Positions 7,844 to 24,662 of a DNA stretch of 64,000 bases are shown here, piece by piece. Both the position numbers and the translations under genes were made by a program. This DNA is from an uncultured Roseovarius sp. Its GTDB lineage: Bacteria > Pseudomonadota > Alphaproteobacteria > Rhodobacterales > Rhodobacteraceae. Location of the stretch: positions 1-64,000 of the forward strand of contig CANMBU010000001.1 in assembly GCA_947496175.1 (NCBI GenBank), written 5' to 3'. Numbering within the stretch: position 1 is the stretch's first letter; each line of letters starts with the position of its first letter. The notes beneath the pieces are model-generated. The model saw only the letters and a list, made by a program, of their open reading frames with translations, made no database searches and had not been told where the DNA came from.

Positions 7844-9024
7844 GTGAATCCAGTCGGCACCAGCCGTGTCAGATGCGCCAAGTTCTTCAGTCCGATCTTG
7901 ATATGCGCCATGGGCCGGGCGCGCACCAGCTTTTTGTTCATATAGGCCTCGAATGTAAGGCGCTGAACGTCAATGTCATGGCAGAGCGAGACGAACCGTT
8001 CCCGCCGCTCATCAGATTTGTAATAGGCGTTCTGCATTGAGGCCAGCACGCGAAAGACCATCTTGTGCTCTTTCATGAACATCTGCCGCGCCAGACGCAG
8101 GTCCTTGACGCGCCCCGAGACCAGACAGGCGGTGGCCGCTGTTGCGGCTGCGCGCCCTCCGGCCATGGCATAGTAAATCCCCTCGCCCGAACTTGGCGCG
8201 ACAACCCCTGCGGCGTCTCCTGCGAGAACGACGTCCTTGCCATTGTCCCAGCGATCCAGCGGTTTCAGCGGAATGGGCGCGCCCTCCTTGCGGATGGTCT
8301 CGCATTGATCCAGCCCGCTGGCCGCGCGCAGATCGGCGGTGGCTTGTTTGACATCGACCTCCTTGATCATCGAGCCCATTCCAACGCTGGCGGATTTCCC
8401 ATGCGGGAACACCCAACCATAAAAATCCGGCGAAATTCGCCCGTCATAGACCACGTCACAGCGATCTGGGTCATAGTCGCCAACCGCCCCCGGCGCTTCG
8501 ATGATCTCATGATAGGCGATCACATAAGGGATGCGATCCCCGCCTTCGACTTCGTCACGGGCCACGTTGGAGCGTGCGCCATCTGCGCCGATCACCAGTT
8601 TGCAGGGCAACTCACGTTCATTGCCGCTGACCTTATCGCGGTAAATCACCTTGGTCACACCAATGTCGCGTTCAATCCGTCTGTACGTGCCAGTAGCCCG
8701 CACAGCGCCCGCTTTGGCCGCGCGCTCGCGCAGGAACTCGTCAAAATCCTCGCGATCCACCATGCCCACAAAGCCGTTTTCAATAGGAATATCCACCTTG
8801 CGCCCGGTCGGAGAGATCATGCGCGCGGTGGTGATCTTGGCCACAAGCATGTCGTCAGGAATGTTGAAATCCGCGATAAGACGCGGTGGAATGGCCCCGC
8901 CGCAGGGCTTGATCCGCCCTGCCCGATCCAAAAGCGCCACACTGTGGCCAGACCGTGCAAGGTCTTCGGCTGCTGTGGCGCCTGCAGGCCCCCCTCCTAC
9001 GACGACAACGTCATACATCTTCAT
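7840..9024 (-). CDS. bchP: Geranylgeranyl reductase BchP
   Basis: Reduces the geranylgeranyl tail of bacteriochlorophyll to phytyl using NADPH. The 394-aa flavoprotein begins with a Rossmann FAD motif (VVVGGGPAGATAAEDLA), has the family motif KPCGGAIPP at about residues 39-47 and a second FAD motif (VVLAGDAAGVVAPSSGEGI) near residue 270. Starts and stops overlap by four bases with both neighbours, so translation is coupled. Length matches family members (about 390-395 aa). Confidence 0.97.
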   Translation of the reverse strand: MKMYDVVVVGGGPAGATAAEDLARSGHSVALLDRAGRIKPCGGAIPPRLIADFNIPDDMLVAKITTARMISPTGRKVDIPIENGFVGMVDREDFDEFLRERAAKAGAVRATGTYRRIERDIGVTKVIYRDKVSGNERELPCKLVIGADGARSNVARDEVEGGDRIPYVIAYHEIIEAPGAVGDYDPDRCDVVYDGRISPDFYGWVFPHGKSASVGMGSMIKEVDVKQATADLRAASGLDQCETIRKEGAPIPLKPLDRWDNGKDVVLAGDAAGVVAPSSGEGIYYAMAGGRAAATAATACLVSGRVKDLRLARQMFMKEHKMVFRVLASMQNAYYKSDERRERFVSLCHDIDVQRLTFEAYMNKKLVRARPMAHIKIGLKNLAHLTRLVPTGFT

Positions 9025-10271
9025 TCTCCCGGTTGAAGCTGCGGCGCGACCGGTCGATGAAGAATCCGTGTCGCTACAAATGCAGCAGCTAAGAACAAAA
9101 GCGCCTCAAGCCCGAAAACCACGCCGTAAGCAGTGGCATCCGACATGATGAGACGCGCTAAATCGAGTGTGCCTGTGGCAATCAGGCCAGCAAGCCCTGC
9201 CGCGACCGCCTGGGATGCGCCGAACACGCCCATGCGTGTGCCGGTGGCGCCTTTCTGCGCCGCGGCCAGCCGCATCATGGACCCTATGGCTCCGACCACG
9301 AAAAGACCGTTGCCCAGCCCCAGAATGACCGTGAACGGCACCAGCGCCGCGCCAATCCCAAGCCCTACGAGACCCACGGCCGAGATCACACATCCAGCAA
9401 CGGCCCAGAACCGCAGGCTTCCAAAGCCAAAGGTCGACAGGCCTCCCGCCGCGATCATCCCTAAGAGCGATGCGCCGTCTTTGCCGCCGGACAGTTTGGT
9501 CGAGGCGTCTGGTGTCAGCCCGTGAATGTGACCGGCAAAGGGCTCCAGCACCAGTTCGCTGAGATAGAATGCGAGGATCGACAGGAACACGAACCCGGTG
9601 AAGGCCCTTGCCGCTGGATCCGCCAATGTTGCGCGAATGGCCGGACCAAGGGCCGGTTCGGACGGCGCAGGAACCGCGCCAAGGCGGCTTTCGGTGCGCC
9701 ATGTCGCAATGAACGACAGCGCGAAACAGGCGATGGCCACGCATGGTACCACCATCATCAGGCGGTCTGGAGAATAAGGTTTGAGCGCGATGCCCGACCC
9801 GACCGAGGCCGCAATAGCCCCGGCAATCAGCATCAGCCACGCCAGCGTGGCCGCCGCGCCCTTGCGCTCATCTGAAACCGCCGTGGCCAAAAGGGCCAGG
9901 AAAGATGTGCCCGCCGCCCCGATACCAAAGCCAATGAGAGCATAGGCGATGATCCAGATGCTGATCGCCACTGTGGTGCTTGGCGCATAGGCAATGGCCC
10001 ACCCGGTCATAACCAACCCAAGGCCGACAACCGCCACGCCGCCAAGAATGAACGGTGTACGCCCGCCCTTGGCATCAGAGCGATGCCCCCAGGCGGGGCG
10101 CGAGAGCTGCACGGCGTAATGCAAAGCCACCAGAAAGCCGGGAAGCAGCGCAGGCAGCGCCAGTTCCACCGTCATAAGCCGGTTAAAGAGGTTTACGGGT
10201 AAGGCCGACAGCCCACCAATCGCGGCATTGGCCAGACACAATCGCAGGATTCCACCCCAGCCCAGCATCAT
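9021..10271 (-). CDS. PucC/BCH2-family MFS protein between bchG and bchP
   Basis: A 416-aa integral membrane protein with about 12 predicted helices and the PucC/LhaA-family hallmark near the N-terminus (NRLMTVELALPALLPGFLVAL, then RPAWGHRSD). It corresponds by position to Rhodobacter orf428 between bchG and bchP. Relatives move or insert bacteriochlorophyll during antenna assembly; this member is often linked with bacteriochlorophyll delivery after tail attachment. Start and stop codons overlap bchG and bchP. It is distinct from lhaA at 22398. Confidence 0.9.
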   Translation of the reverse strand: MMLGWGGILRLCLANAAIGGLSALPVNLFNRLMTVELALPALLPGFLVALHYAVQLSRPAWGHRSDAKGGRTPFILGGVAVVGLGLVMTGWAIAYAPSTTVAISIWIIAYALIGFGIGAAGTSFLALLATAVSDERKGAAATLAWLMLIAGAIAASVGSGIALKPYSPDRLMMVVPCVAIACFALSFIATWRTESRLGAVPAPSEPALGPAIRATLADPAARAFTGFVFLSILAFYLSELVLEPFAGHIHGLTPDASTKLSGGKDGASLLGMIAAGGLSTFGFGSLRFWAVAGCVISAVGLVGLGIGAALVPFTVILGLGNGLFVVGAIGSMMRLAAAQKGATGTRMGVFGASQAVAAGLAGLIATGTLDLARLIMSDATAYGVVFGLEALLFLAAAFVATRILHRPVAPQLQPGE

Positions 10272-11170
10272 ACCAGCCCCCGAATGGCGAAGGCGGCAAT
10301 CATCATGCCGCTGACATAAAGCGTGACACCCGTGCCGTTATACCACGGCGCCTTGCCCTTGGGGTCGCTCAGCAGCACACGCATGGCCAGGATTTGCGCG
10401 CAAAGGACAGCCACGATTGCAAGTGCATGCCAGACCTGCCCCCACGAAAAGAGAAGCGCGATAACGCCAAGCTGTGGCAGCGCCATGACCCAACAGGCCA
10501 CGCGCGCCGCGCGTTCCGGCCCCAACGTGACGGGCAAAGAGTTGACGCCAGTCTGACGATCGCCCTCCAAAGCCTTGAAATCATTAAGTGTCATAATGCC
10601 GTGCGCGCCAACGGCATAGAGCAAGGCAATGACGACAATCTGCCAGGATGGCGCACCAGCCGACAAAACAGCGGCACCTGTGAACCAAGGCAAACCCTCA
10701 TAGCACAGACCAACCAGCCCCGGCCCCCAGATGCCCGAGCGCTTGAGGCGCACCGGCTCTGCCGAATAGGCCCAGGCCGCCAGCACGCCAAAGATCGTTG
10801 CGCCAAAGCCCCATGGTCCAAGCGTGTAGCCCAGAGCCAGCGCCAGTGCGCTCATCACCAGGGCAATCCAGAGCCCCCAGCGCCCCGGAATGGCCCCGGA
10901 CGGGATCGGGCGGTAAGGTTCGTTGATGGCATCCACATGCCGGTCGCACCAATCATTGGCTGCCTGGCTCATCCCGCAGACCACCGGCCCGGCCAACACC
11001 ATGCCAATAAGCACAAGCCACGGCGCTGACAAAACCGGCGTGCCGGATGAGACGACGCCACAAAGATAAGCCCAGATCGGCGGAAACCACGTGATCGGCT
11101 TGATCAACGTCAGCATCGCACGAGGCTGTGGCAATCGACGCCCACTGTGTAGATTCACTGAGACACCCAT
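10268..11170 (-). CDS. bchG: Bacteriochlorophyll synthase BchG
   Basis: Esterifies bacteriochlorophyllide a with geranylgeranyl diphosphate in the membrane. The 300-aa UbiA-family protein has eight or nine helices and the two aspartate-rich motifs (NDWCDRHVD near residue 72 and NDFKALEGD near residue 195). It leads the operon bchG-MFS-bchP-idi. A PpsR box (11173-11190) abuts the ATG, only two bases away. The start is supported by similarity of the first residues to Rhodobacter BchG (SVNL...PITWFPP), though no strong ribosome site precedes it. Confidence 0.97.
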   Translation of the reverse strand: MGVSVNLHSGRRLPQPRAMLTLIKPITWFPPIWAYLCGVVSSGTPVLSAPWLVLIGMVLAGPVVCGMSQAANDWCDRHVDAINEPYRPIPSGAIPGRWGLWIALVMSALALALGYTLGPWGFGATIFGVLAAWAYSAEPVRLKRSGIWGPGLVGLCYEGLPWFTGAAVLSAGAPSWQIVVIALLYAVGAHGIMTLNDFKALEGDRQTGVNSLPVTLGPERAARVACWVMALPQLGVIALLFSWGQVWHALAIVAVLCAQILAMRVLLSDPKGKAPWYNGTGVTLYVSGMMIAAFAIRGLV

Positions 11171-11172
11171 AG

Positions 11173-11190
11173 TGTCAATTAAACCTTACA
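11173..11190. promoter_or_regulatory. PpsR/CrtJ box at the bchG start
   Basis: TGTCAATTAAACCTTACA fits TGT-N12-ACA exactly. It stands immediately upstream of the bchG ATG (11170), between bchG and ppsR. The position implies a very short leader or a true start slightly downstream. Confidence 0.75.
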
Positions 11191-11317
11191 TTCCGGATTC
11201 GGGAAAGGTCTTTTTTGTAGCAGGGCGCTAAGCGGCGTATGTTACCGCGACCTGAACAGATTTCTTTTACAAGCGGACCAGATTCACACGAGGTAAGAAA
11301 TCTAAATTACTGAAATA

Positions 11318-12754
11318 TCAGGATATATCGTCGTTGTCGCTTTTCATGATGCCATGCTTGCGCAGCTTCACGTAAAGGCTCTGCCGTGACAGACCCAGCA
11401 TTTCAGCCGCCGCGACGCGGTTATTGCCCGTCAATTGCACTGCCGTCTCAATACACAGCTTTTCCACAACATCGGACGTGGCAGAGACAAGTTCCTTCAA
11501 GGAGGCCGTTCCGACAAGGTCCATGACATTCTTCATGGCGTCCTCACTGACCGCACCAACGGTCGCATCCCCGTCGCCCATTTCACTGGGCGCAACGCTT
11601 CGAATGACAAAGCCAAATCCGAAATCACCGCCCTGATGCTCCAAACGCGAGGCAGAAATATCGACGCTTGTCCGCGTCCCGGCGACACTGGTGATTTTGG
11701 TGGCATAATTGCTCAGCCGCCCCTTCTTGAGCGCCGCTTCCAATATGATCTTCAGGTCCACCGACCCCCGCGCCAGATAGTCAGCGAAGGATGTGCCGCG
11801 TATATCCCGCATCTGCGCGGCGTCAGCCATCACAAGAAAGGATTCATTGGCTTCGCGCACCATGCCCTTGGCATCGGTCAAAACAATCGCGTCACTGGTT
11901 GACGCAAACAAAAGTGCCGTGGACTGCGCCACCTCGGCACTGGTGCTCATACTGGCATCAACCGGCACCAGGCGGCAGAGCATGAAAAGCTGTCCCGCGG
12001 CTCTGAAGAAATCGGGATAGAGGAGAAGCGAATGCCCATTGCGCCGAGCCATAAGCTCAACACATTTGGCCTCATCCGCGCGCGCGGCCTCCTGAAGCTC
12101 ATCCAAAAGCTCTTCGCGCTTGCGCCCCTCAAAGGCCTGCGCGAGCGAAGATCCGGTCAGGGTCGAAGCCTTTGTGCCCAAAAGCAGAGCGGCGGCAGAG
12201 TTCAAATCGCGGATCTTCCCAGTTTCCGGCTCAACCATGATCAGCCCGGTATCCGACGCCTCCAGCGCCACGTTGTAAAAGGTCTGCTCACTGCGCAGAC
12301 GCTGCTGATCCCGTTCACGCGCCAATTGCTCCGAAACAAGTCGCTGCTGCACCTCGGCGATGGGCTGCATGTCGCGCCCAAGCAGCAACAGGTGGTCGCT
12401 GTTATAGGTGCGATGTATGGAATAGCGGATCGGGAATTCCCACGTGGCGTTGTCCACGTGATTAATTTCGATCCAGCGTGGTGTCATGCTGGCATCCGCG
12501 CGCATCTCTGCGACGCGCTCATCCAGCTTGGCAACGCTTTCGATGGTCAGGAAAGATTTGAAATCACGTCCGACCCAATGATCAAGACACCCCAGAGACG
12601 GACAATCCGGGTTGACGGAAATCCCTTCAACCTCTCCATTGGGCGAAAGATACACCGCCAAATCAGCGGCCAGTTCAACGATACCCTGAACACTGGACGG
12701 GTCTGGCAATGCGCCAGCACGCAGCCGTTCGGATTTGCGTCTCTCCCGAGTCAC
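11318..12754 (-). CDS. ppsR: Photosynthesis repressor PpsR/CrtJ
   Basis: Represses bch, crt and puc genes under high oxygen by binding TGT-N12-ACA palindromes. The 478-aa protein has an N-terminal domain, a Q-linker, PAS domains (about 160-260 and 280-395) and a C-terminal Fis-type HTH (about 437-470; NNRVAAAEMLGLSRQSLY). Both redox cysteines of the family appear to be kept: Cys260 in MLCR of the first PAS region and Cys434 just before the HTH. The frame starts at GTG with GAGG nine bases upstream. It lies beside ppaA as in Rhodobacter, and eight matching boxes occur in the window. Confidence 0.96.
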   Translation of the reverse strand: MTRERRKSERLRAGALPDPSSVQGIVELAADLAVYLSPNGEVEGISVNPDCPSLGCLDHWVGRDFKSFLTIESVAKLDERVAEMRADASMTPRWIEINHVDNATWEFPIRYSIHRTYNSDHLLLLGRDMQPIAEVQQRLVSEQLARERDQQRLRSEQTFYNVALEASDTGLIMVEPETGKIRDLNSAAALLLGTKASTLTGSSLAQAFEGRKREELLDELQEAARADEAKCVELMARRNGHSLLLYPDFFRAAGQLFMLCRLVPVDASMSTSAEVAQSTALLFASTSDAIVLTDAKGMVREANESFLVMADAAQMRDIRGTSFADYLARGSVDLKIILEAALKKGRLSNYATKITSVAGTRTSVDISASRLEHQGGDFGFGFVIRSVAPSEMGDGDATVGAVSEDAMKNVMDLVGTASLKELVSATSDVVEKLCIETAVQLTGNNRVAAAEMLGLSRQSLYVKLRKHGIMKSDNDDIS

Positions 12755-12788
12755 CTGCTCGCCTCAAAATCAAACCCAACCACCACCA

Positions 12789-13592
12789 TCAGCTTATCCC
12801 GCTGAAAGGCAACGCTTCGGCCACACTCGCAAGCCCGCACTTTTCTATCGCTTCTCGTGCGGTGCGAACCGCATGGTCAGCCCCTGTGCGCAGGACAAGC
12901 TTTTCGTTCTCCTCCACCATACGACCGCCAATAACAATCGGTGGCGTATGGCTCGTATTCGTTCGTATGTAATCCACCAAATCTGTCGTCTGTTCAACCG
13001 AATTTGGCGTGGCAATCGAAATGCCGATCATGGCAAAGCGTTGAGAGTTGATAAGCTCTGTAAGCTCTTCATTCTTAAGACCGATTGCCATGTGCACCCA
13101 AAGACCATGTCGGCGCAGATTGTCCGCCGCCACGAATGCGCCCAGCGCATGTTGTTCAAATTCGGGAATGGCAACCAGAACCGACTGCCCCAAGGGCACG
13201 CTGCGATCCGTCCACCGCGTGGCAATGCGCCCTTCTTGCTGACGGAACAGGCTTTGCAATCGCGACGCCGCTACGGTGACATCCACAAAACTGGCGCGGT
13301 CACTGACCCAAAGCTCGCCAAGGTGACGGGCCGCAGCGGGCACATAGGACTGAAACACATCTTCCTGCGTGACACCGGTCGAGATCAGCGCCGCCAAGAC
13401 AGAATGGTAACTGGACTCCGCCTCTGACATCAGAGCCTCGCAAAGCCGCCCTATCCATTCATCGCGTGTTTTCGGTTCGCGATTGGCCGTATTGGTCATC
13501 ACGGTGCGCAACGCAGATTCAACAAGAAACCGGATCGCAGGCCGTTGCGCCTCTGACAGACCTCGGTCTTTGTTTGTTGACTGGTCGTCCAC
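12789..13592 (-). CDS. ppaA: PpsR antirepressor PpaA/AerR (cobalamin-binding fold)
   Basis: The 267-aa protein has a B12-binding Rossmann domain (about 132-262) with the AerR-type histidine (EQHALG, His148) in place of the full DxHxxG motif, then GISIATPNSV and a glycine-rich VIGGR. In Rhodobacter, AerR/PpaA binds cobalamin in light and modulates PpsR/CrtJ. The start is GTG with GGGAG upstream. ppsR follows on the same strand after 34 bp, so regulator and antirepressor are probably co-transcribed. A perfect PpsR box (13689-13706) lies about 97 bp upstream and suggests feedback. Confidence 0.92.
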   Translation of the reverse strand: MDDQSTNKDRGLSEAQRPAIRFLVESALRTVMTNTANREPKTRDEWIGRLCEALMSEAESSYHSVLAALISTGVTQEDVFQSYVPAAARHLGELWVSDRASFVDVTVAASRLQSLFRQQEGRIATRWTDRSVPLGQSVLVAIPEFEQHALGAFVAADNLRRHGLWVHMAIGLKNEELTELINSQRFAMIGISIATPNSVEQTTDLVDYIRTNTSHTPPIVIGGRMVEENEKLVLRTGADHAVRTAREAIEKCGLASVAEALPFSGIS

Positions 13593-13688
13593 GCAACTCT
13601 CCCTGGAGGCATATACACCTCACTATTATGTATACCTGTCATTATTTTAAATTTTAACTGCAATCAGTGTGCGCCTAGAATAATTCAA

Positions 13689-13706
13689 TGTCAATTTATG
13701 TTGACA
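13689..13706. promoter_or_regulatory. PpsR/CrtJ box, ppaA-proximal
   Basis: TGTCAATTTATGTTGACA is a fully consensus TGTCaa...ttGACA palindrome. It lies 97 bp upstream of ppaA and 240 bp upstream of bchF. With the bchF-proximal boxes it could support cooperative binding or looping. Confidence 0.8.
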
Positions 13707-13835
13707 ATTACCCATGAACATCAGACCCAACGCCTTGTTATAGCGTTTAAATTGAGACAAATTTGAACGTATCGTGACGTAACAATCTCTTTAAAATATT
13801 GGTAAATGGAAAATGAACGCCCCGACTCAGGAGGG

Positions 13836-13853
13836 TGATGGCTTTAATTTACA
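13836..13853. promoter_or_regulatory. Degenerate PpsR-like half box upstream of bchF
   Basis: TGATGGCTTTAATTTACA matches TGT-N12-ACA except for one base. It is 18 bp upstream of the exact box at 13872-13889, so it may be a low-affinity partner site. Confidence 0.35.
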
Positions 13854-13871
13854 CCGCCCATCAGTTCAAAG

Positions 13872-13889
13872 TGTAAATTTTAATTGACA
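13872..13889. promoter_or_regulatory. PpsR/CrtJ box in the bchF promoter
   Basis: TGTAAATTTTAATTGACA fits TGT-N12-ACA. Its right half supplies TTGACA (13884-13889), a good -35, followed 15 bases later by TACTAG (13905-13910). A repressor here would occlude RNA polymerase. Transcription from this promoter would begin near 13917, supporting the ATG at 13946 as the bchF start. Confidence 0.78.
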
Positions 13890-13945
13890 CTTCGTAAGTG
13901 ACCCTACTAGCATCAAAGGCAATCAGGGGAGCTGCGAGGGAATTC

Positions 13946-21720
<7,775 letters not shown>

Positions 21721-21721
<1 letters not shown>

Positions 21722-22401
21722 TGAGCTATGACCGCACACTGAGCGATGTCGAAACCTATTTCGACAAGACAGCCACCCGCACCTGGGAACGGCTGACCAG
21801 TGATGCGCCGGTCTCAAAGATCCGCGAAACCGTGCGCCGGGGCCGCGATGCCATGCGCGCGCAGATGCTGGCGCGCCTGCCCAATGACTTGCGCGGCGCT
21901 CGAATCCTCGACGCAGGCTGCGGTGCCGGTCAGATGACCACGGAACTGGCCCAGCGCGGCGCGGATGTGGTGGCCGTGGATATCTCGCCCTCATTGGTGG
22001 GCATTGCGCAATCCCGCCTGCCGGAGGCCTTGCGCCCACGCGTGTCCTTTCACACCGGCGACATGCTGCGCGAAGAGCTTGGCCGGTTTGACCATGTCAT
22101 GGCCATGGACAGCCTGATTTACTACCGCGACGCCGATATTGCCCGGTCGCTCGCAACTCTGATGCACCGCACCACGGGACGCATTGTCTTTACCGTTGCC
22201 CCGCGCACGCCGCTTTTGATGGCCATGTGGTACGCAGGAAAGCTTTTCCCGCGCTCAGACCGCTCGCCCACCATGATCCCGCACAGCCCGGCGCGTCTGG
22301 CCCAGGCCTATACCGACACCGGCGCAAAGGGCAGGCTTACCCCTCTGAACCGCATCACATCCGGCTTTTACATCTCCCAGGCGTTGGAGGTGAGTGCATG
22401 A
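21721..22401 (+). CDS. bchM: Mg-protoporphyrin IX methyltransferase BchM
   Basis: SAM-dependent methylation of the C13 propionate of Mg-protoporphyrin IX. The 226-aa protein has the SAM motif LDAGCGAGQMTTELA (about residues 62-76) and an N-terminal helical region (VETYFDKTATRTWERLTSD). The ATG at 21721 overlaps the bchL stop in TGATG; a TTG three bases earlier is less likely. It ends in an ATGA overlap with lhaA. Confidence 0.97.
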
Positions 22402-23837
22402 GCTTCTCCTCACGCCTTAAGCAGCTTCCTCTGAGCAGCCTGCCCTTTGCAGATGCCGCCAGTGAAGGTCTGCCTATGGGTGAGCTTTTGCGGCTCTCGC
22501 TCTTTCAGGTCTCGGTGGGCATGGCCACTGTCATGCTTTTGGGCACGCTCAACCGCGTGATGATCGTCGAGCTTTCGGTGCCGGCCACCATCGTGGCCTT
22601 CATGATCGCCCTGCCCGTGCTGATTGCTCCCTTCCGCACGCTGCTTGGCTTCCGCTCCGACACCTATCGTAGCGCTATCGGCTGGAAGCGTATTCCCTAC
22701 CTCTGGTTCGGCTCGCTGTGGCAAATGGGTGGTCTGGCCATCATGCCCTTTGCCCTTCTGGTGCTCTCAGGACAGCAAGTCGTCGGCCCCACATGGGCAG
22801 GCGAAGTGCTGGCCGCCATCGCCTTCCTGATGACTGGTCTTGGCCTGCATATGACCCAAACCGCCGGGTTGGCTTTGGCCACGGACCGTGCCGATCCCGA
22901 CACGCGGCCACGTGTTGTGGCACTGCTTTACGTCATGTTCCTGCTGGGCATGGCGCTCTCGGCCATCATCGTGGGCTTCCTGCTGCGGGACTTCACCGAG
23001 CTGGGTCTTGTGAAAGTCGTGCAAGGCGCGGCCATGGTGGGGATCATCCTCAACCTGATCGCGCTCTGGAAACAGGAAAAAATGGCCCCGATGACCAAAG
23101 CCGAACGCGCCGCACCACGCCCGCGCTTCCGTGAGGCCTGGGCCGACTTGATGCAGGGCGGCGAGGCCGGTCGGCTTCTGGCCGTGGTCTTTCTCGGCAC
23201 CATGGCATTCAACATGCAAGATGTGCTGCTGGAACCTTATGGCGGCGAAGTGCTTGGCCTGTCTGTTGCAGCCACCACGACACTCACGGCCATCTGGGCC
23301 GTCGGAGCGCTTGGCGGCTTTGTCCTAAGTGGCAAACTCCTTGGCCAGGGGCGCAACCCCTACCGCCTCGCGGCACTCGGCGTTCTGGTGGGCGTTGCCG
23401 CATTCTCCATCGTGGTCTTTGCCGCACCGGTGCAGTCCACAGCGATGTTCTTTGCCGGTGCCGGTCTCATTGGCCTGGGCAGCGGCATCTTTGCTGTCTC
23501 AACGCTCACAGCCGCCATGAACATGCCCGCACGCGGCCTTGCTGGCCACGGTCTGGCGCTTGGGGCCTGGGGCGCGGCCCAAGCCACCGCGGCGGGCCTT
23601 TCAATTGCCTTCGGCGGAGCCTTACGCGATGGCGTCAACGCCATGGCCACCTCAGGCGCATGGGGCGAGGTGCTCGATAGCACGGCCACCGGCTACACAT
23701 TTGTCTATCACACAGAAATCGTTCTGCTTTTCGTGACACTCGCCGTCCTCGGACCCCTCGTGCGCCACGTCAAGCTGACCTCCGACACAAACCCACAAGG
23801 ATCGGCTCGTATCGGCCTGGCCGATTTCCCGACATGA
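22398..23837 (+). CDS. lhaA: LH1 assembly protein LhaA (PucC-family MFS)
   Basis: A 479-aa, 12-helix membrane protein of the BCH2/PucC family that assists LH1 antenna assembly, possibly by delivering bacteriochlorophyll. Family hallmarks are LNRVMIVELSVPATIVAFMIALP-like first helices and FRTLLGFRSDTYRSAIGWKR. A very strong GGAGGTGA ribosome site precedes the ATG at 22398, which overlaps the bchM stop. Position before puhA matches Rhodobacter F1696. Confidence 0.95.
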   Translation: MSFSSRLKQLPLSSLPFADAASEGLPMGELLRLSLFQVSVGMATVMLLGTLNRVMIVELSVPATIVAFMIALPVLIAPFRTLLGFRSDTYRSAIGWKRIPYLWFGSLWQMGGLAIMPFALLVLSGQQVVGPTWAGEVLAAIAFLMTGLGLHMTQTAGLALATDRADPDTRPRVVALLYVMFLLGMALSAIIVGFLLRDFTELGLVKVVQGAAMVGIILNLIALWKQEKMAPMTKAERAAPRPRFREAWADLMQGGEAGRLLAVVFLGTMAFNMQDVLLEPYGGEVLGLSVAATTTLTAIWAVGALGGFVLSGKLLGQGRNPYRLAALGVLVGVAAFSIVVFAAPVQSTAMFFAGAGLIGLGSGIFAVSTLTAAMNMPARGLAGHGLALGAWGAAQATAAGLSIAFGGALRDGVNAMATSGAWGEVLDSTATGYTFVYHTEIVLLFVTLAVLGPLVRHVKLTSDTNPQGSARIGLADFPT

Positions 23838-23865
23838 CGGGCCGAGCCATGGAAAGGATGATGCC

Positions 23866-24639
23866 ATGAGCAATGCATTTTTCGGAAACTTCGACCTCGC
23901 CAGCGTGGCCATATGGCTGTTCTGGTTCTTCTTCGCGGGGCTGATCTACTACATTCAGCGCGAGAATATGCGCGAGGGCTATCCGCTTGAGGATGACGAC
24001 GGCAATATCTCGGCCAATCAGGGCATGTTCCCCGTGCCAGAGGACAAAACCTTTATTCTGCCCCATGGCCGCGGTGAACTGACCGTGCCCTCGGGCCAAC
24101 GCGGCGACCGGGACAACCTACCGCTGGCAAAGACGGCCCACGGCAATGGCTTTCCCTTCCAGCCCACCGGCAACCCGATGACGGATGGCGTCGGCCCCGC
24201 CTCATGGGCCCCGCGTGAAGATCAGCCAGAGCTTGACGGTCATGGCCACCCCAAGATCGTGCCGATGGCCGCCACAGAACATTTCCACGTCGCCGCAGGA
24301 CGCGACCCGCGCGGGCTGCCTGTTGTGGCAGCCGACGGCGAAGCGGTGGGCACCATCACAGATCTTTGGATCGACGAGCCGGAACAGCTTGTCCGCTACC
24401 TTGAATATGAGCTCAGCGAAGAGCACGGCGGCGGCAAGCGGCTTGTCCCGATGACGCTGGTGCGGGTCTGGAAGGACAAGGTGAAGGTCCTCAAGATCAT
24501 GGGCCACCAGTTCGCTGACGTGCCAACACATGCCTCGAACCGGCAGGTGACCAAGCTCGAAGAAGACAAAATATCGGCCTATTACGGCGGCGGCACGCTT
24601 TACGGCAATGACGCCCGCTTTGGCCCGATCATCGGCTAA
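23866..24639 (+). CDS. puhA: Photosynthetic reaction centre H subunit
   Basis: The 257-aa H subunit caps the reaction centre on the cytoplasmic side and directs protons to QB. It has one N-terminal transmembrane helix (about residues 12-32, VAIWLFWFFFAGLIYYIQ), the conserved REGYPLE turn and a cytoplasmic PRC-barrel (about 135-245). It is preceded by GGAAAGGATG and followed by puhB, puhC and their assembly partners. Length is typical (about 255-260). Confidence 0.98.
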   Translation: MSNAFFGNFDLASVAIWLFWFFFAGLIYYIQRENMREGYPLEDDDGNISANQGMFPVPEDKTFILPHGRGELTVPSGQRGDRDNLPLAKTAHGNGFPFQPTGNPMTDGVGPASWAPREDQPELDGHGHPKIVPMAATEHFHVAAGRDPRGLPVVAADGEAVGTITDLWIDEPEQLVRYLEYELSEEHGGGKRLVPMTLVRVWKDKVKVLKIMGHQFADVPTHASNRQVTKLEEDKISAYYGGGTLYGNDARFGPIIG

Positions 24640-24662
24640 GCCAAGCGCAAACGGAGGGCGCC

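Larger units (their letters stand above)
13593..13945. other. Divergent regulatory region ppaA / bchF (353 bp, no gene)
   Basis: AT-rich compared with its flanks. It contains two exact PpsR boxes (13689-13706 and 13872-13889), a near match TGA-N12-ACA (13836-13853) and the presumed bchF promoter. I see no ORF with coding character and no FNR box. Confidence 0.7.

Noticed and set aside
11240..11258. Possible second PpsR box between bchG and ppsR
   Set aside because: The spacing is TGT-N13-ACA, one base too long for the palindrome.
13898..13945. Longer bchF start at GTG 13898
   Set aside because: It would lie between -35 and -10 of the promoter, has no ribosome site, and adds residues not typical of BchF.
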